DNA from: Lates calcarifer | Lineage: Eukaryota; Chordata; Actinopteri; Centropomidae | DNA length: 64,000 nt | Assembly: GCF_001640805.2 (NCBI RefSeq) | Contig: NC_066847.1 | Coordinates: forward strand, 24,915,504 to 24,979,503 | Direction of reading: 5' to 3' | Part shown: one piece after another, positions 12,731 through 25,148 of the stretch | How positions within the stretch are numbered: position 1 is the first letter of the stretch | How the letters are laid out: the number at the start of each line of letters is the position of its first letter | Made by a program: the position numbers and the translations under genes | The notes under the pieces: generated by a model | What the model was told of the DNA's origin: nothing | What the model saw: the letters and a program-made list of their open reading frames with translations, nothing else | Database searches by the model: none

Positions 12731-15700
12731 TGGTGTGTTTAAATGTGTGTGAGTGTGTGTCTGTGTTAACAGAGGGAGTTATTCCAGTACAGCTACCAGC
12801 TACCTTTGATGGTGTGTCCTGATTTATAGCAACATTAAAAAGCTGTTGCCGGCGTTTGCATTTTTATTTTATGTTTCCTCTTCCGTGCATGAAGAGATGC
12901 TGTGACTTATTAGTGCGACAGATTCTGCAGAGGACGGTGTTTTGCTGTGTGTGGAGGGGCAGATGGGTGTGTGTGTGTCTGGGGGGGGGTCAGTGAGACT
13001 GCAGGCTGTGTGCAACATGCATTTCAATTATTAGATTTCACATCTAACATCTCTTCCTGGAAAGTTCTCTGCTTTTTAAAAAAAGAAGATGGTTTGGCTG
13101 AATTAAAAAATGATGCAGGATTTTTTTAAATAACAAAATATACTGTCATTTTCCCAAAATGCATTTTGATGCTGCTGCTACAGAACACAGAAGCAATAAC
13201 ATTAACTCACCTGGATACACATTAATAACAGCTGCTGTGTTTACTCTGAGTGTATCATGAACAGAAAAAAAAATGTGTCACTGGTTTGATTAACTTTGAC
13301 AATTCTGTTAAACTTCTTGTGAAAACACACAATAAACCAAATTATATTACTGTCCAAGGACACATTTTATACAATTTTTATTTCTGCAGGTCTAAATGAA
13401 CACCACTGTTGACTGTTCAAACTGTGGAGTAAGACAAAAATGGAATCTGACACCACCTTGCATCAGGCCCCCGAGCTAGTGAGAGACAATATGTTGTTCT
13501 AATATGCTAATTTTGCATTAAGGATTCAGTGAAAATGAGCGTGTGAGATGATCACACCATTAAAAGTTAGCATTAGCAGTGTAATATGTTAATCAGACCA
13601 GATGGGACCATTCTGTTTGTGTAAATCAACTCTCTCTACTTCTTTGTCGTCAGACCTGGAAAGAAAATCCTTGACAGGCCTTTGAAAATGTTTTCATTAG
13701 AAATACATAGTATTTGTTAGAAATCTATAGGCTGGAACACTGAAGCATGCATCTTTAAAAACAAATCCACCCTCAGATACCCTCACACTATGAACATTGT
13801 TCTGTGATGAGTAGCACATTCCTGGAGTTATTATATGTTCAAGTGCTGTAATTTACTTTTTTGGGGGGGATTTGCTTCCCTGAACCTCATGGCCATAAGA
13901 ACATTCTGTTCACTGCTGGTCCCCATAGTGGCCATTACTGTGATGCTACACTAGCCAAAAGAGCTAAGTGTTAAGTAAAACCTATAACTAATTACAAATC
14001 ACTCCTTATTCTGGAGGTTTGAACTATAGCATAATATACCAGACTTGTTGTTAACTTTCTTTTTTACCTGCACTGATCTGTGTGTTCACCACTGGTGCAA
14101 CAATGACTATCTTTCCCATAGCTGAATTTGCTTACCCAATCATGTCTTCCTCTTCTCTTGAGCAACAACTTCAGCTAGTGAACCCTCGCATAGTCGTGTA
14201 ATATGTATCTCTTCTCTCATACTTGAAATTACATGACTATGGTGCAGTCTATATGTACAGTTTGACTGTAATTAATGTATTAACATTGTACGATTTTCCT
14301 GGAAGTTGCTGATGGAGTTGTGGAATCCAGTGTGCTTAACTGTGGTGGCCATACAGTTTAATTATGTTTAGTTTTTAAGCCCTTTTGGTGATTATTTAAG
14401 CTGATATTCTCATATTTCATTTTATTGATTTAAAACTGAAACCTTGTGTTTGCTGTTATTGTGAATTTAAATGCCTGCATTTGTCCCTTTTAAATCCTCC
14501 ACAAATTATGACTCCTTTTTCACATCAGCATTATTTTAACTTTTGATCACTGTGCCAGTTTCTATGCTTTGCATCTGAATTTCTGATTGACAAAACGCTG
14601 GAAGTATTTCTCTTAGAAAATATACATCACACTTTTGTTTTCTTTTAGCAGCGGTGATCATTTCTAATTATATTTGCCCAACACTCACGTATAAATGTGG
14701 GGAAAGCAGTTTCCTGCACTATAAACCAGCTGTTGACTAACAGCAAACTCCCCCTGTTAAAATCCATTATTTTTATCCCCTGACTACTGTCATTATCCTA
14801 ACAACAAAACTGTCTCTCGAAAAAGCCAGTATCCCTCTTTAGCCAAAATCAGTATTAGTTTTCCACCACTGTCCCCGGGCATGTTCTGGCTCTCTGGCTC
14901 TGTAATCCAGGGCATATTCTAAGATCCTTAACCCAGCAACAAGCTTTGTTTTTGGGCTTTAGTCCAGCTCTGCTCTTGGGAGGTCCAACAGCTCCTCCAA
15001 ACCCCCTCTAGTCATTTTTTCGGCGTGAAGGGTTTTTATTTTCAATCATGCTGTCCCAATCCCTGGGACAATTAGAGGTCGTCACAGAGCAGTTTATAGA
15101 AAGTGCAGAGCAACAGAATGTTGTTTTGGAAAGTTGTAATGGTCCCTTGTGTGAGTGAATAGGCCTGGAACAGCAACATTAAAAGAAAAAAAAAAAGACT
15201 TGTACAATACAGAAACAGAAATAGGTTGCTTATCTTTTAATAATTTTTACTCAGTGTAAAATCTTGTTTATCCAAATCCCTCAGGAGTCAAGGTTGCCCA
15301 AGAAGATTAAATGTTCTGTATAGAAATTCATTGAAATTCCTCACCATATTTTACTCACACTCTGAAATGTGAATGGAATATATTTTCATCTTTCCATTGC
15401 TCAAGCTCATTATGTCTATTCAATCTACAAATAACACCAGAGATCTGAGGTTTTGACACACATATGTTGTGCAATATCACATAGTGCTGATAAATCTTTA
15501 CCACCTGTCGTATTTATGCTTGCATAGAATGTTTGTTGAGGAAATAACTAATTGACTTGTGTGTCGTATGACTTGTGTCATAATCCAATCCTCTAACATC
15601 ATATAAATGTGCATTTTAAACTACACTGTGTGTGCTGCACTGAGGCAACTAATGAAAAATTCCTCATATCCTCCCTGTGTGGCCTAAATTTTTTACACTG

Positions 15701-15880
15701 AATATTTGTTTGTGGCCAGCAAATTAAGAGAAAAACTATTAATCAAATGCTATCAAACTAAAGTCAGCCAATGTTGCTAAGCAGTCATTTACCAAATCTA
15801 TTAAGCACTGGACTCTGAAGTTTAAAATAACCATGGTGAACTTGTTCACCTTTCATGAACCAAACACTGCTCTCCCTGTC
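12731..15880. other. Non-coding stretch; 14740-15180 possibly conserved
   Basis: Mainly unique AT-rich DNA with a G-run near 12982-12990 and short A-runs. The segment at about 14740-15180 lacks simple repeats, is locally less AT-biased, and has no long open frame, which would fit either conserved regulatory DNA or ordinary unique sequence. No exon is called. Confidence 0.45.
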
Positions 15881-15883
15881 TCC

Positions 15884-16049
<166 letters not shown>

Positions 16050-16910
16050 CATTATCTTGTCTGCATGAGCTCATTGTCTGATCCAAGCCCAGTGATGTCA
16101 TTTCCTTGATAAACAAGTCCAAACTTCCTCTCAAGGGTCCATATCAGCTGAGTTTATCCTGTGAGTGTCCCAGTGGGACTTGAATTCGTTTCAGAGTGCC
16201 CCTCCCTCCCCTCTCTTGCACATACTGCTAAAGTCAGCATTAATTTTTCCTCATCTTCTACAGCTGCACGAGACTATGTTCACTATTTACTCTGCACCAG
16301 ACTTTGTTTAGTTCTACAGTGTTTGACAAAGAATAAGAATAGGTTACTGGTGCACACCACAAAAGACTAGGTTGGTGAGTCAGATGTTATCCCCAAATCA
16401 TCCCTAGAGTCTACTTTAGTTACCCTGACTCACAGCATGGATTAAGTGAGTGAAAGGATTTGACTTCTCACTGGGATTTTGGTGAAGCAGTTTTTAGTTT
16501 GTACAGCAATGTGGATCATGTGTGCAAACCACAATGTATGCTTGAGTCAAAAAACTCCCAGGCACCGGAGTATGTGGAATTCAACAGCTTAGCTCTGTTT
16601 GACCATTTAAATGACACTGCACTCCTGCAGATGTATTCAGGTGGAGTTTGTAGTTCTGTAAATCAGCATGGTAAAGGGAATGACTAAAGTGAAATTTTGG
16701 AGGTTTTATGGAGTGAAGCACAGCTGTAGCCTGTCTGCATCAACATGGGCTAGGATACTGTTTTCAGCCAAGATAATCACAATTTAGATGAGCATTAAAG
16801 CTGTTGCCTGCGGGGGAGAAAAGGTCCCCTGTTTTCTTTGCCAAAGCCCCCTCCTCATTCTATTTCTCAGGGAGGGTTGATATGGGTTAGGAGTTTAAAA
16901 CTTATACACA
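16050..16910. other. Non-coding stretch
   Basis: No exon, RNA gene or mobile element is recognised between the CT tract and the diverged repeat family that starts near 16.9 kb. Short frames have no recognisable domain. Confidence 0.5.
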
Positions 16911-16916
16911 CCCATG

Positions 16917-17110
16917 TGTTTTAACAGTTCTCCACCACATGTGTTATCAGCTGAGCCATGAATGTGGGAAAGCCCCGCAGGCAGAATGACATCATGCCTT
17001 GTGTAAAACTAGATATAGTTTTAACACACAGGGGTGTAACTTGGAAAATGTAGGAAAAGGGAGAGATTGTTGAAAACAACTGAGACCGGTGGAAACAAAC
17101 AAAGATAAAG
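16917..17110. repeat. Diverged repeat family, copy A
   Basis: Compared by eye with 17460-17660, this segment shares in the same order TTTTAACAGTT, CATGTGTTATCAG, an AAGCCC-GCAG-TGACAT block, TAACACACAGGGGTG and GGAAAAT. The order and spacing of these anchors indicate an old segmental duplication or members of a degraded interspersed repeat. No terminal repeats or coding remnants are recognised. Confidence 0.7.
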
Positions 17111-17459
17111 ATGTGCACAAACTGTTGAAGTGCAAACCTCAGCTTTGACTTTTCAGTACACTATTCGGAAATGTTCAAAAATACACTACATTTGTTGGTT
17201 TGATCTGTTAGAGACCAAAGCTGGGGTGATAAGTCCAATATCTGAATCAGACTGTGTGTTAAATCAGAATCTCAGTGAGAGCTTTGAACATCTCATGCTT
17301 GCAACAGTAGCAACCTTTAGAGTATGAAAGTAATGCTAACATTCTGGCCTACATTGATGTGTTTTACCAGAGCATGGCTAAAGAAATAGATTTTTAGCCT
17401 CAAATTGATTTTTACATGTGCTAGCCCTTTAAGAGCTCCGGCACAGTCAGCTGTTTAGT

Positions 17460-17660
17460 GTTGAAATGTTTTAACAGTTAAAGCTCCTCTGCATGTGTTA
17501 TCAGTTTAGTCATAATGAGCAAGAAGCCCAGTGGCAGTGACATAATTTATAGTTTAGGACTAACACACAGGGGTGGAACTGGAAAATAACAGGGAATCTT
17601 TGGAAATAAGTGAAAATTTAGAAAGACTGACAACAATGGAAATAATGACGGCTACAGTTT
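17460..17660. repeat. Diverged repeat family, copy B
   Basis: This copy carries the same ordered anchors as copy A, including ATGTGTTATCAG, TAACACACAGGGGTGGAACT and GGAAAATA. It continues into GACAACAATGGAAATAATG, which has a partner near 18810-18830. Offset from copy A is about 540 bp, with small indels. Confidence 0.7.
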
Positions 17661-18670
17661 TTCTGGAGCAGGGGAGGATGCTCCACTGTAATCCACTCAC
17701 ATTAGAAACTCAAGCATGTTGAAGTAATTGCTTTTGACGAGAATACAAACAGTGAGCGCGGCGTCTCATCATTGCTGAGTAGGGCAATAGAGGATGGACT
17801 GACTCTTCTGCACTGGAGCCTACAGTTTAGACTTCACCAGAGGATGTAGCCTCTATTCAGAAAACCACTGGTAATGCCTAATATTTTAATTCCTTGTCAC
17901 GAGAGGCATGTTTCAGCTGATGATTTAAAAAGTGCCATAAAATGTAATAACTTTCCAAAATTAATATTTACTGTATGTGTTATCTGATGATGTAATATTG
18001 TGGGTGGAGTAAATACATAAAGTTAACATAAACCAGTATTACTGTATTTACATTCCCAGCATAAAAGCTCTGGTACTGTATCACATGATCAACTTACTAA
18101 ATATTTTAACCAGTCTGATTACAATAATTTTCTTATAATTTGAGGATGTTTATGAATATTAAAAAGTTGATAAGAGGCTATTATTTTTTGGTGAACATTG
18201 TAAGACCAATACATCATGTAATAATTCAAAGTAAACTTAATTTCCCCTCCAATTTATGGTACATTAATGATATTAATATTAATAGGCACATTAGTAAGGA
18301 CATTAGGAGTGTTTTTTGATTAAAAGGGGTATATCAGCTGAAGCCTTGTAAACACCTGTTCTTCCTCTACAGTGCTACCAATAGAGAAGTGGTAAACCGT
18401 TTATGCTGTTTAACTAAAAGGGAAGAGGCTTTAGGGTAGATTACATCATCACTGTCAACACCACCATGACCACTGCACTGACCAGCACCATCATCATCAT
18501 CTCCCACAGTTCAGCGCACTGGCATAATAACTCTGAGATTTTTAAGCCCTGCTGGAAACATGACATCATTCTTTTTTTTCCTCTCTTTAACTCTCCAGTG
18601 TATGATGGACCAAGCTGAAGAGCAGGGAAGTGGTTTTGTAAATGATGTGATGTGTTGGCATCCTTGCAGG
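17661..18670. other. Non-coding stretch
   Basis: AT-rich unique sequence with no exon or recognised element, although the segment near 18530-18570 contains an AAGCCCTGCTGGAAACATGACATCATT string resembling the middle block of the flanking diverged repeat family. Confidence 0.45.
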
Positions 18671-18677
18671 AATTGTC

Positions 18678-18835
18678 AGCTGCTTTGCTGTCTACATCTC
18701 ACAGAAAAGGCCCTGTAGGAAAGTTGACATCATTCTCATGCTGCAGAACAATAAATGGCATCCCTAATCCTCTGACATAAAATTGACATATGTGTGGAAG
18801 AGGGGAAATATATGAGAACAATGGAAATCATTGGC
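18678..18835. repeat. Diverged repeat family, probable copy C
   Basis: GTCAGCTG, GGCCCTGTAGGAAAGTTGACATC and GAGAACAATGGAAATCATTG correspond in order to blocks of copies A and B. Similarity is lower than between A and B. The call rests on anchor order rather than continuous identity. Confidence 0.45.
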
Positions 18836-19039
18836 CCTTCTGCAGGACTCGTCAGCTGTTTGGCGTTCTGGAAATAAATGGAGGGGATTGAAGTGTTTTA
18901 GCAGAACGGCAGACTTGCCAGAGACACGGTCCATGAACTGTAACTGTAAGGGTTCAAACCTTCCTTATGAAATGCTGTCACACATCTCCGCTCAATGTTC
19001 CAAGTGTATCTACACTGTAATGTCTAAAGTTGTTTAATA

Positions 19040-19160
19040 ACCCTCTGGAGTGTGACTTCAGTCTGCCCTCGGGCTAAATGACATAATTCCCAGACGTTGG
19101 GAACCCAGTGTAAAACTTGAAACTAATATAAAAATGGGGAAATGAGAAAGTCGAAAGCAT
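19040..19160. repeat. Diverged repeat family, possible copy D
   Basis: Contains AATGACATAATTCCCAG, AACCCAGTGTAAAACTTG and GGGGAAATGAG, which resemble the second half of the 16.9-17.7 kb units. This is the weakest member and may be chance similarity. Confidence 0.35.
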
Positions 19161-19550
19161 TTGAAAAATCATAACCACATTAAAGAGCTCAAGGTTAAAA
19201 AACTAAAATTCATAGTGTTTGGATCTGAACACAGATTATTAAGCCTCCCCCAGCCTCCAAGTGGTTTTGATCCCAGGAAGTAAATTTGCGAAACTAAGAA
19301 GCAGGGGTTCGTCTGCTGTAAGTGCTTGAGGGTGATTCTGCTGTGTTAAACTACAACCAAAAGTGCTACAGGCAAAATGAATTAAATCTTACCGGCTGGG
19401 GAAATGTTACCTGACTTAAATAGTTGTGTGTAGAACTCCTCTGGTGGATTAGCACCCTGAAAGTGACAGCATGGTGGGAAATGATGACCACAGTGCTAGA
19501 AAGGTGTGTGTTTGTTAGCTGTTAGTGGTTTCCTAAGGAGAGAGGGAGAC
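19161..19550. other. Non-coding stretch
   Basis: Unique AT-rich sequence with no exon, RNA gene or recognised mobile element. Confidence 0.5.
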
Positions 19551-19555
19551 ACAGC

Positions 19556-19588
19556 ATGTGTGTGTGTGTGTGTCTGTGTGTGTGTATT
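19556..19588. repeat. (TG)n microsatellite
   Basis: A TG run with one TC interruption. It is followed by a short near-repeat of ATGCCACA units at about 19616-19640. Confidence 0.95.
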
Positions 19589-19589
19589 T

Positions 19590-21735
19590 GTGGTAGATGA
19601 TGTGCCACCAAAAAAATGCCATATGCCACATGCCACAAATGCCAAAGACACACTTGTGCATGCACTTTCACACACACAACTACAGCGGTGGGGTGTGTGT
19701 TTGCAGAGAGCTGACAGCTAAGTGATGTCATCTTGCGTGAATCGTGCTAAAGCAATATGCATCGGTTAAATGTGCCAATGTGTGGTGGGTGTGCAAATTT
19801 CTACCACAGGGACTATCTATGTTCTGTCACTTTTATGTAAAGCAATTCTAACCTGAAAATACAAAACTTCCCTGCCACCTAAGTCATACATACAGTATAT
19901 AGTGTACTCATCGTCAGTGTGTGAATTTGTCTAGTCCACATGTCAGTGTTTATGTCATTTTTAGCCACTCTAACACACTGTGTTAGGCTAGTTGCTCATT
20001 TCATTCTCTTCCTAAGTAGTTCATCTAATGATCATTAGGTGCTGATTCCAAGGAAATTCTCATTGTACTGAGGGATCACTGCTTCTGTCTTGCTATACAT
20101 GTTGACATCACAGTCTCTCGTAGCCAATTTTATTTCTTCAAATGTCAATGTGGGGATATAAAAAAATAAATAAGTTATATTAAGGCAATATTAAGGTTTA
20201 GAGAGAGGTAAGCTTAGAAGCTTGTTTGACAAGAAGTTTCAACTTATAACTCTTGGCTGTGCTGCTTTTCACTTGCCAGTCACTACAACCAGGCCCCGGC
20301 CTAATTTTTTTATTATTATTTTTTTTTTCAGTGTCATTTATGCTACTAACACTTTGGGACTGGATCTGTCCTTGAAATGCTGATTGCATTCAAAGTGTGA
20401 ATTACAGCTGTTAGCTTTTTGAGTTGGTATGTTTGCAAAAGTCTGAGTCTTGATCCAGAAATCCTGATCATGATGATAGATAAGATGATGAACTCCATAC
20501 AGGTCCCTGCACATAGGATGCTGCCAATAGCATAATTTTGTTCCTGGCCTATTTTTTAAATACATCATTCCATAGTATATCATTGAAATATTAGAATTAT
20601 ATACTGCTATTTAGATCTGTGTCTGTGTGCACTGCCTTTTTGTGTGTGGATCAAGCACATACATTACAGGGGTGGCCACATTTACAATGTAGTTAGTTTG
20701 AATCAGCATATTATATGCACACTGTATGGCTCAGAATGTTGTAAGCATGGTCGTCTGGGGATCTCACATTATCAGGAAGAAGGATGAGTAATTCCTTTTA
20801 TTGTTGGGACCACTGGATTTTGGGAACTTTAACAATCTGAATCACTGATATAAAATGAATCACAGAGCAGAGAGCCATAGTAATGAGATCAGAGTTGAAC
20901 AGCCACATACCAGTAGGATACAGCACACTGTGAGGTTGACTCAGTCCTCTGAGGGGTGATGGCATCACTGTCTGAATAATGAAAATCTGAAGCCTCATGT
21001 GTGCTATATACCTTACACTCTCTTAGGATGTGCCCTCTGGCACAATGCAGCGTGGTCTCTGACTCATGTGAGTCATGGTGATGTCTATAGAGGAAACATT
21101 GTGTATTGTGGTAAAATCAATGAGGAAAGTAGTTTGCCAGCTGAATCATTAGGGTTATACAAACCACGTAACTCATTTGCCAAGGTCCATAAAGCAACTT
21201 CTGTGTATTAGATCCTATGGCATGATCTTACAGTCAGACCTTATTGTTTGGTAGTTATGTAATTAGCCAGAAAACTAGTGAGTCAGTAAATAATAAGTGA
21301 AAAAGTAAAGGATCTATCTGACTGCATGGAGTGTGTTACTATAAGTAGCATGTCTGGTGCCTTGAGCTCCAGCTCCTGCCGAGTGATGTGAGGATATTAC
21401 ATGACAAAGCTTTTGCTGGTTGCCTTGAAGATGCTGAAAATCTGATCATTAACTGTTGATGAAAGGAGCTACCTTGACATCTATGGAGTAATATGGTTAT
21501 TGGAAGAGTGTTTTAATTGGGTGGTGGATGTGAATCAAACTTTAACATGTGATTGTAGGATCTCTATGTGACAGGAAGGTCATCTGAAGCTCTCACCTTG
21601 GAGTCCCTCTTTGTGGCACCACACATGCACACATGACCTCACACACTCACACACTGTTGAACTTGTCTTCCGTCCTGTGGAATGATAACGTTTCCTTGTT
21701 TACCCAGTTACCATAAAAACACAATCAGCCACAAG
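19590..21735. other. Non-coding stretch
   Basis: No gene, RNA or mobile element is supported. A T/TTA-rich patch lies at 20306-20330. The remainder is AT-rich unique sequence with short unremarkable frames on both strands. Confidence 0.5.
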
Positions 21736-21754
21736 TCAACACTGAATGACTCCA

Positions 21755-21892
21755 AACAAGCTGGATTATTGCTCTAATTAAGCTTTAATAAGCCCTTATT
21801 AAACGGCCGCAGGCCTCGTTAGGCGGTTCATTAAGTCATTTCATCCCTTTATTCCTTCATTAAGTCTCTTTTCTTCTCTCCTTTCTTCTCAG
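21755..21892 (+). promoter_or_regulatory. Repeat-free AT/homeobox-rich block upstream of candidate exon
   Basis: The block has several TTAATAAG, TAATTAAG and TTCATTAAG strings with a central GC-rich patch (GGCCGCAGGCCTCG) and no simple repeat. Clustered homeodomain-type cores of this kind are frequent in vertebrate conserved non-coding elements. It then becomes the pyrimidine tract of the downstream splice acceptor. Conservation is an inference; a plain intron end is the alternative. Confidence 0.3.
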
Positions 21893-22029
21893 GGAGTGTG
21901 GGAGCAGTGAGGTCTGGGAGATCACGACCTTAATTCTCTGCAAGACAGACGGTTTAATTAACACTGGAGGAATCCTCCCTGGCTCCAGACCTCTACAATG
22001 GGAACATTCAGGGGAATTAGATTGCCAAG
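21893..22029 (+). CDS. Candidate internal exon, unidentified gene (137 bp)
   Basis: A strong acceptor (TTTCTTCTCAG) precedes the segment and a consensus donor (AAG/GTAAGG) follows it. One of the three forward frames, with codons starting at 21894, is open across the whole exon. It includes SSEVWEITTLILCKTDG and ends in SGELDCQ. The other two frames contain stops early. An alternative reading is a 5' untranslated exon with a start at 21998 (MGTFRGIRLP, in a reasonable ATG context) running into the donor. The exon ends one base into a codon in the fully open frame, which matches the start phase needed by the candidate exon at 51665. I do not recognise the protein; it could also be a non-coding RNA exon. 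Confidence 0.45.
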
Positions 22030-22238
22030 GTAAGGCACTAAGCTAATGTGTTTTTTACAGGCAATATACACTAATAACCTTTTAAATTACAGCTACTGAG
22101 TTTGGTAATAGAGAGAGATGGTAATATTGAATGCATAAAAACATACAAGAAATTCTGAATATACATGTAATCTAGCAGTGTTTTAGAGAAATGAACAACA
22201 CTGGTCTAATTTATTGTTAGCACATATATGTATGTATG

Positions 22239-22318
22239 TGTGTGTGTGTGTGTGTGTGTGTATAGATATATATATATATGAAAAGAGGGAGAGAGAGAGC
22301 GAGAGAGAGAGAGAGAGA
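22239..22318. repeat. Compound (GT)n-(TA)n-(GA)n microsatellite
   Basis: GT run at 22239-22261, then a TA-rich core at about 22264-22279, then a GA run at 22284-22318. This causes a spurious plus-strand open frame at about 22214-22426. Confidence 0.96.
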
Positions 22319-22407
22319 CTATATTACAAGGCAAAGAACTACCGAACTAGTGGACTTGAGGATATAAAACTATTAAGTTTAGCTAACAGCCGGGAAATTG
22401 CAACAGA

Positions 22408-22429
22408 GGGCTACCACTGCTGGTAGCCC
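22408..22429. other. Perfect 9-bp inverted repeat with 4-base loop
   Basis: GGGCTACCA and TGGTAGCCC flank a CTGC loop. It could form a compact hairpin in RNA or DNA. No terminator or microRNA precursor context is seen, since the stem is far too short for a pre-miRNA. Confidence 0.6.
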
Positions 22430-22439
22430 CTTCATTTAG

Positions 22440-23590
22440 CATGCAACTATGTGCTGTTTTCCCACAGCCCACACTGACATTTTAGATGCAACAGTTCTGT
22501 GAAAGTTCAAAATGGTGTTATCACATCATTTTGTGTGCAGGCTGTTTACAGTTGCTGATGTATTAATTTCATACACCCACAACACCAAGTTTGAATGTGA
22601 AAGTGAAGAGCATGAAACATTTACCACAGTTTGAGAGCACCCCAATGTGGCTAACCAGCAAAACTTTCTATATGTGTAACAAATAATTGTCCATAAGCTG
22701 ATTGATTGTTTGCTTTCATGTTCATGTTGGAATATGTTTTAAGGTTTAAGCTTAATGTTGTTTTGGTTCCATTTTCTCACTCTGCTTCATTGATTTATAT
22801 TTGAAATGAACTTTCCCTTCAATATATCTCATGGTCTTGTCCTCTTTAAACAGAAAGTATGCCAGTTTGAGGATGTAACACAGTTTAAAAATACATACGT
22901 CAGAGGTTTGTGGAACATGTGGTTGTCAAGCAGTTTTTGACAAATATTTACAGAAAAGTTGGAGTTGTTGAACAAAAAGAATAACTGAAACTAGCGACTC
23001 TCTCCCTCTCTCTGTCTCTCTCTCTCACACACACATAAACACCTTTGAAACCAAATTTCCAGATTATAAATTGAAAACACTAAAACTTTCCCTTTGAACA
23101 GTCCAACACAAAATGTTCAGCCTTAAGTTCAAAAGCTAATGATTACAGTTTGTAACACCTGCATGTTTTAGTGTCTGCTGTGAGGGGGGGATTTCCAACT
23201 CTGAGTGGAATAATCAGAGGTGAACCTTGCATGCACAGACCTTCTTCTCTTTTCATGTGCCAATAAACAGCACCTGAGAGACTGTTTGCTGTTAGCAATG
23301 AAGAAAGTTATACTCCAAGGAATCATAAGGGACAGATGTCTTAGTTCTTACATCATAATACAATTTCTTATCACATAAGGATCAGTGTGTATTGTATGAA
23401 CATGGATAGGCATAAAAGCAAGTGAATACAAAAAGTAGAAGTGTGGAAGTCTTAGTTGTGCTGGTTAGCTGTGGGTGTAGGTGTGTATGTGGACAGACAG
23501 CTATATACAAAATACTGGAACAGTGCAGTAACACATGGAGACTGGGCCAAATTTAGCTGTCTATTGTGACTGAAGGAGAAGTGTCTCTGT
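22440..23590. other. Non-coding stretch
   Basis: Unique AT-rich DNA with a short CT/CA patch at 22998-23035. No exon or element is called. Confidence 0.5.
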
Positions 23591-23619
23591 ATGTGTGTGT
23601 GAGATAGAGAAACAGAGAT

Positions 23620-23756
23620 AATGCGTGTGTGTGTGTGTGTCTGTGCACACAAGCATGCGTTTGTGTGTTTATTAGCAGTTTGGATCCTGCTGAGGTAACA
23701 GATGTTCATGGCAGAGGTAGGCAGAGATGAGACGCAGTGTCCAAATTAATCCACTG

Positions 23757-23800
<44 letters not shown>

Positions 23801-23900
23801 AAGGGGGAGTACTCTTCCCCATGGCAGTCAGGAAAGCTGCCCTTCACCTGTCTATGCTGTCTTCACGGCATTGTGTGTGTGTGTGTGTATGTGTGTGTAA
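23620..23900. repeat. Cluster of three (GT)n microsatellites
   Basis: GT runs occur at about 23626-23641, 23761-23789 (followed by GA to about 23801) and 23872-23898. The 23452-23709 minus-strand frame is a translation of this GT-rich DNA. Confidence 0.93.
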
Positions 23901-25116
23901 TCTGACATGATTTAGTGCAGACAGGTAAGACTTCCACCTTCAGTCATGAAGTGATTGAGTTTTCTGAAGCTTCAGCAGATGTCCAAACCCCAGGATTCAC
24001 CCTCTGCCTCCTTCTGTCTTCTCTTCCTGTCTTTGTTGTTTTGGATTTCTAAGAGCTACTGTTTTTCTGTTAAATTCTTCCTGTTCTCCTTGTCTCGCAC
24101 ATTTTCTCACAAGCTGCTGCAGTGGATCATTTATTTAAATTGACTTTGGGCCAATTTGGAGAAGAACTCTCTCTCTTTTTTTTCTCTTTCTTTTTCTTTC
24201 TCTTTCTCTCTCTCTTTTTCACACGCACGCACACACACCCACACACATATATATACCTACTCAACAAGCATATACACAACATTCATACACAGACACGCCA
24301 CAGACTGTTGATGTTGACTGAGTATGCAGATAAACAAGCACCCACGCACAGTCAGAAACACAGGGAAGTGCTGGTTTGGACGTTATGCAAAATTTAAGCT
24401 TGTGTATAGGAACATAAACGAGACGCACACTCACACATGCACACACACGCACACACCGTTGTTTGTCAAGTGATTAGTTACACAATTATAACCATGAGTT
24501 CCATTAAAAAGCAGAAGCTCTAACTGTTTTTACCTTTGTGTAGAGAGAAATGAAACTTGTGAAGCTCAGAAATCTACAGTTGAAGCCATACATGGTTTGA
24601 GATGTTTTACATTTTGTTGACTAATTTGAAAAACACATCCAGCCTGATCAGCACTGTAATGTGTTTTCTGCCATTATTTTATGTTGAATCAGGGATGCTG
24701 TAAATTAATGCTTAAAGCCAGTTTTGTGATAGACTGAGTTCATGTTAGAATGTATTTCCACCTTTGCTGCACATTTTAAATGATGATTATTCTTAAAAAA
24801 AAAAAAAAAACATATTTGACATTATATAATTATAGTGGGTTGTTTCCAGTTTAATATAATTCGGTTAAGTCTAAATCTGGAAATCGGGGGGGTAAGGGTT
24901 TGGACAAATACTGAACCCACAAGATCATGGTATGCGACTTTGCTGAGCAAGTCAAGCCTTAGCCGTGTGTTTTAATTGGCTGTAATTGTTGCTGTAGTCT
25001 ACTCAATGAGAGCAATCAAAGGCAAGCAATTACAAGACCTTGGTCACCAGCCCTTGGGGCAGAACTTCAGTCTGGGAGACATGGGTGTACACATGCACAT
25101 ACAAATATACAAACTG

Positions 25117-25148
<32 letters not shown>

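Noticed and set aside
22408..22429. Hairpin as a microRNA precursor
   Set aside because: The 9-bp stem is far too short for a pre-miRNA, and flanking sequence does not extend the pairing.
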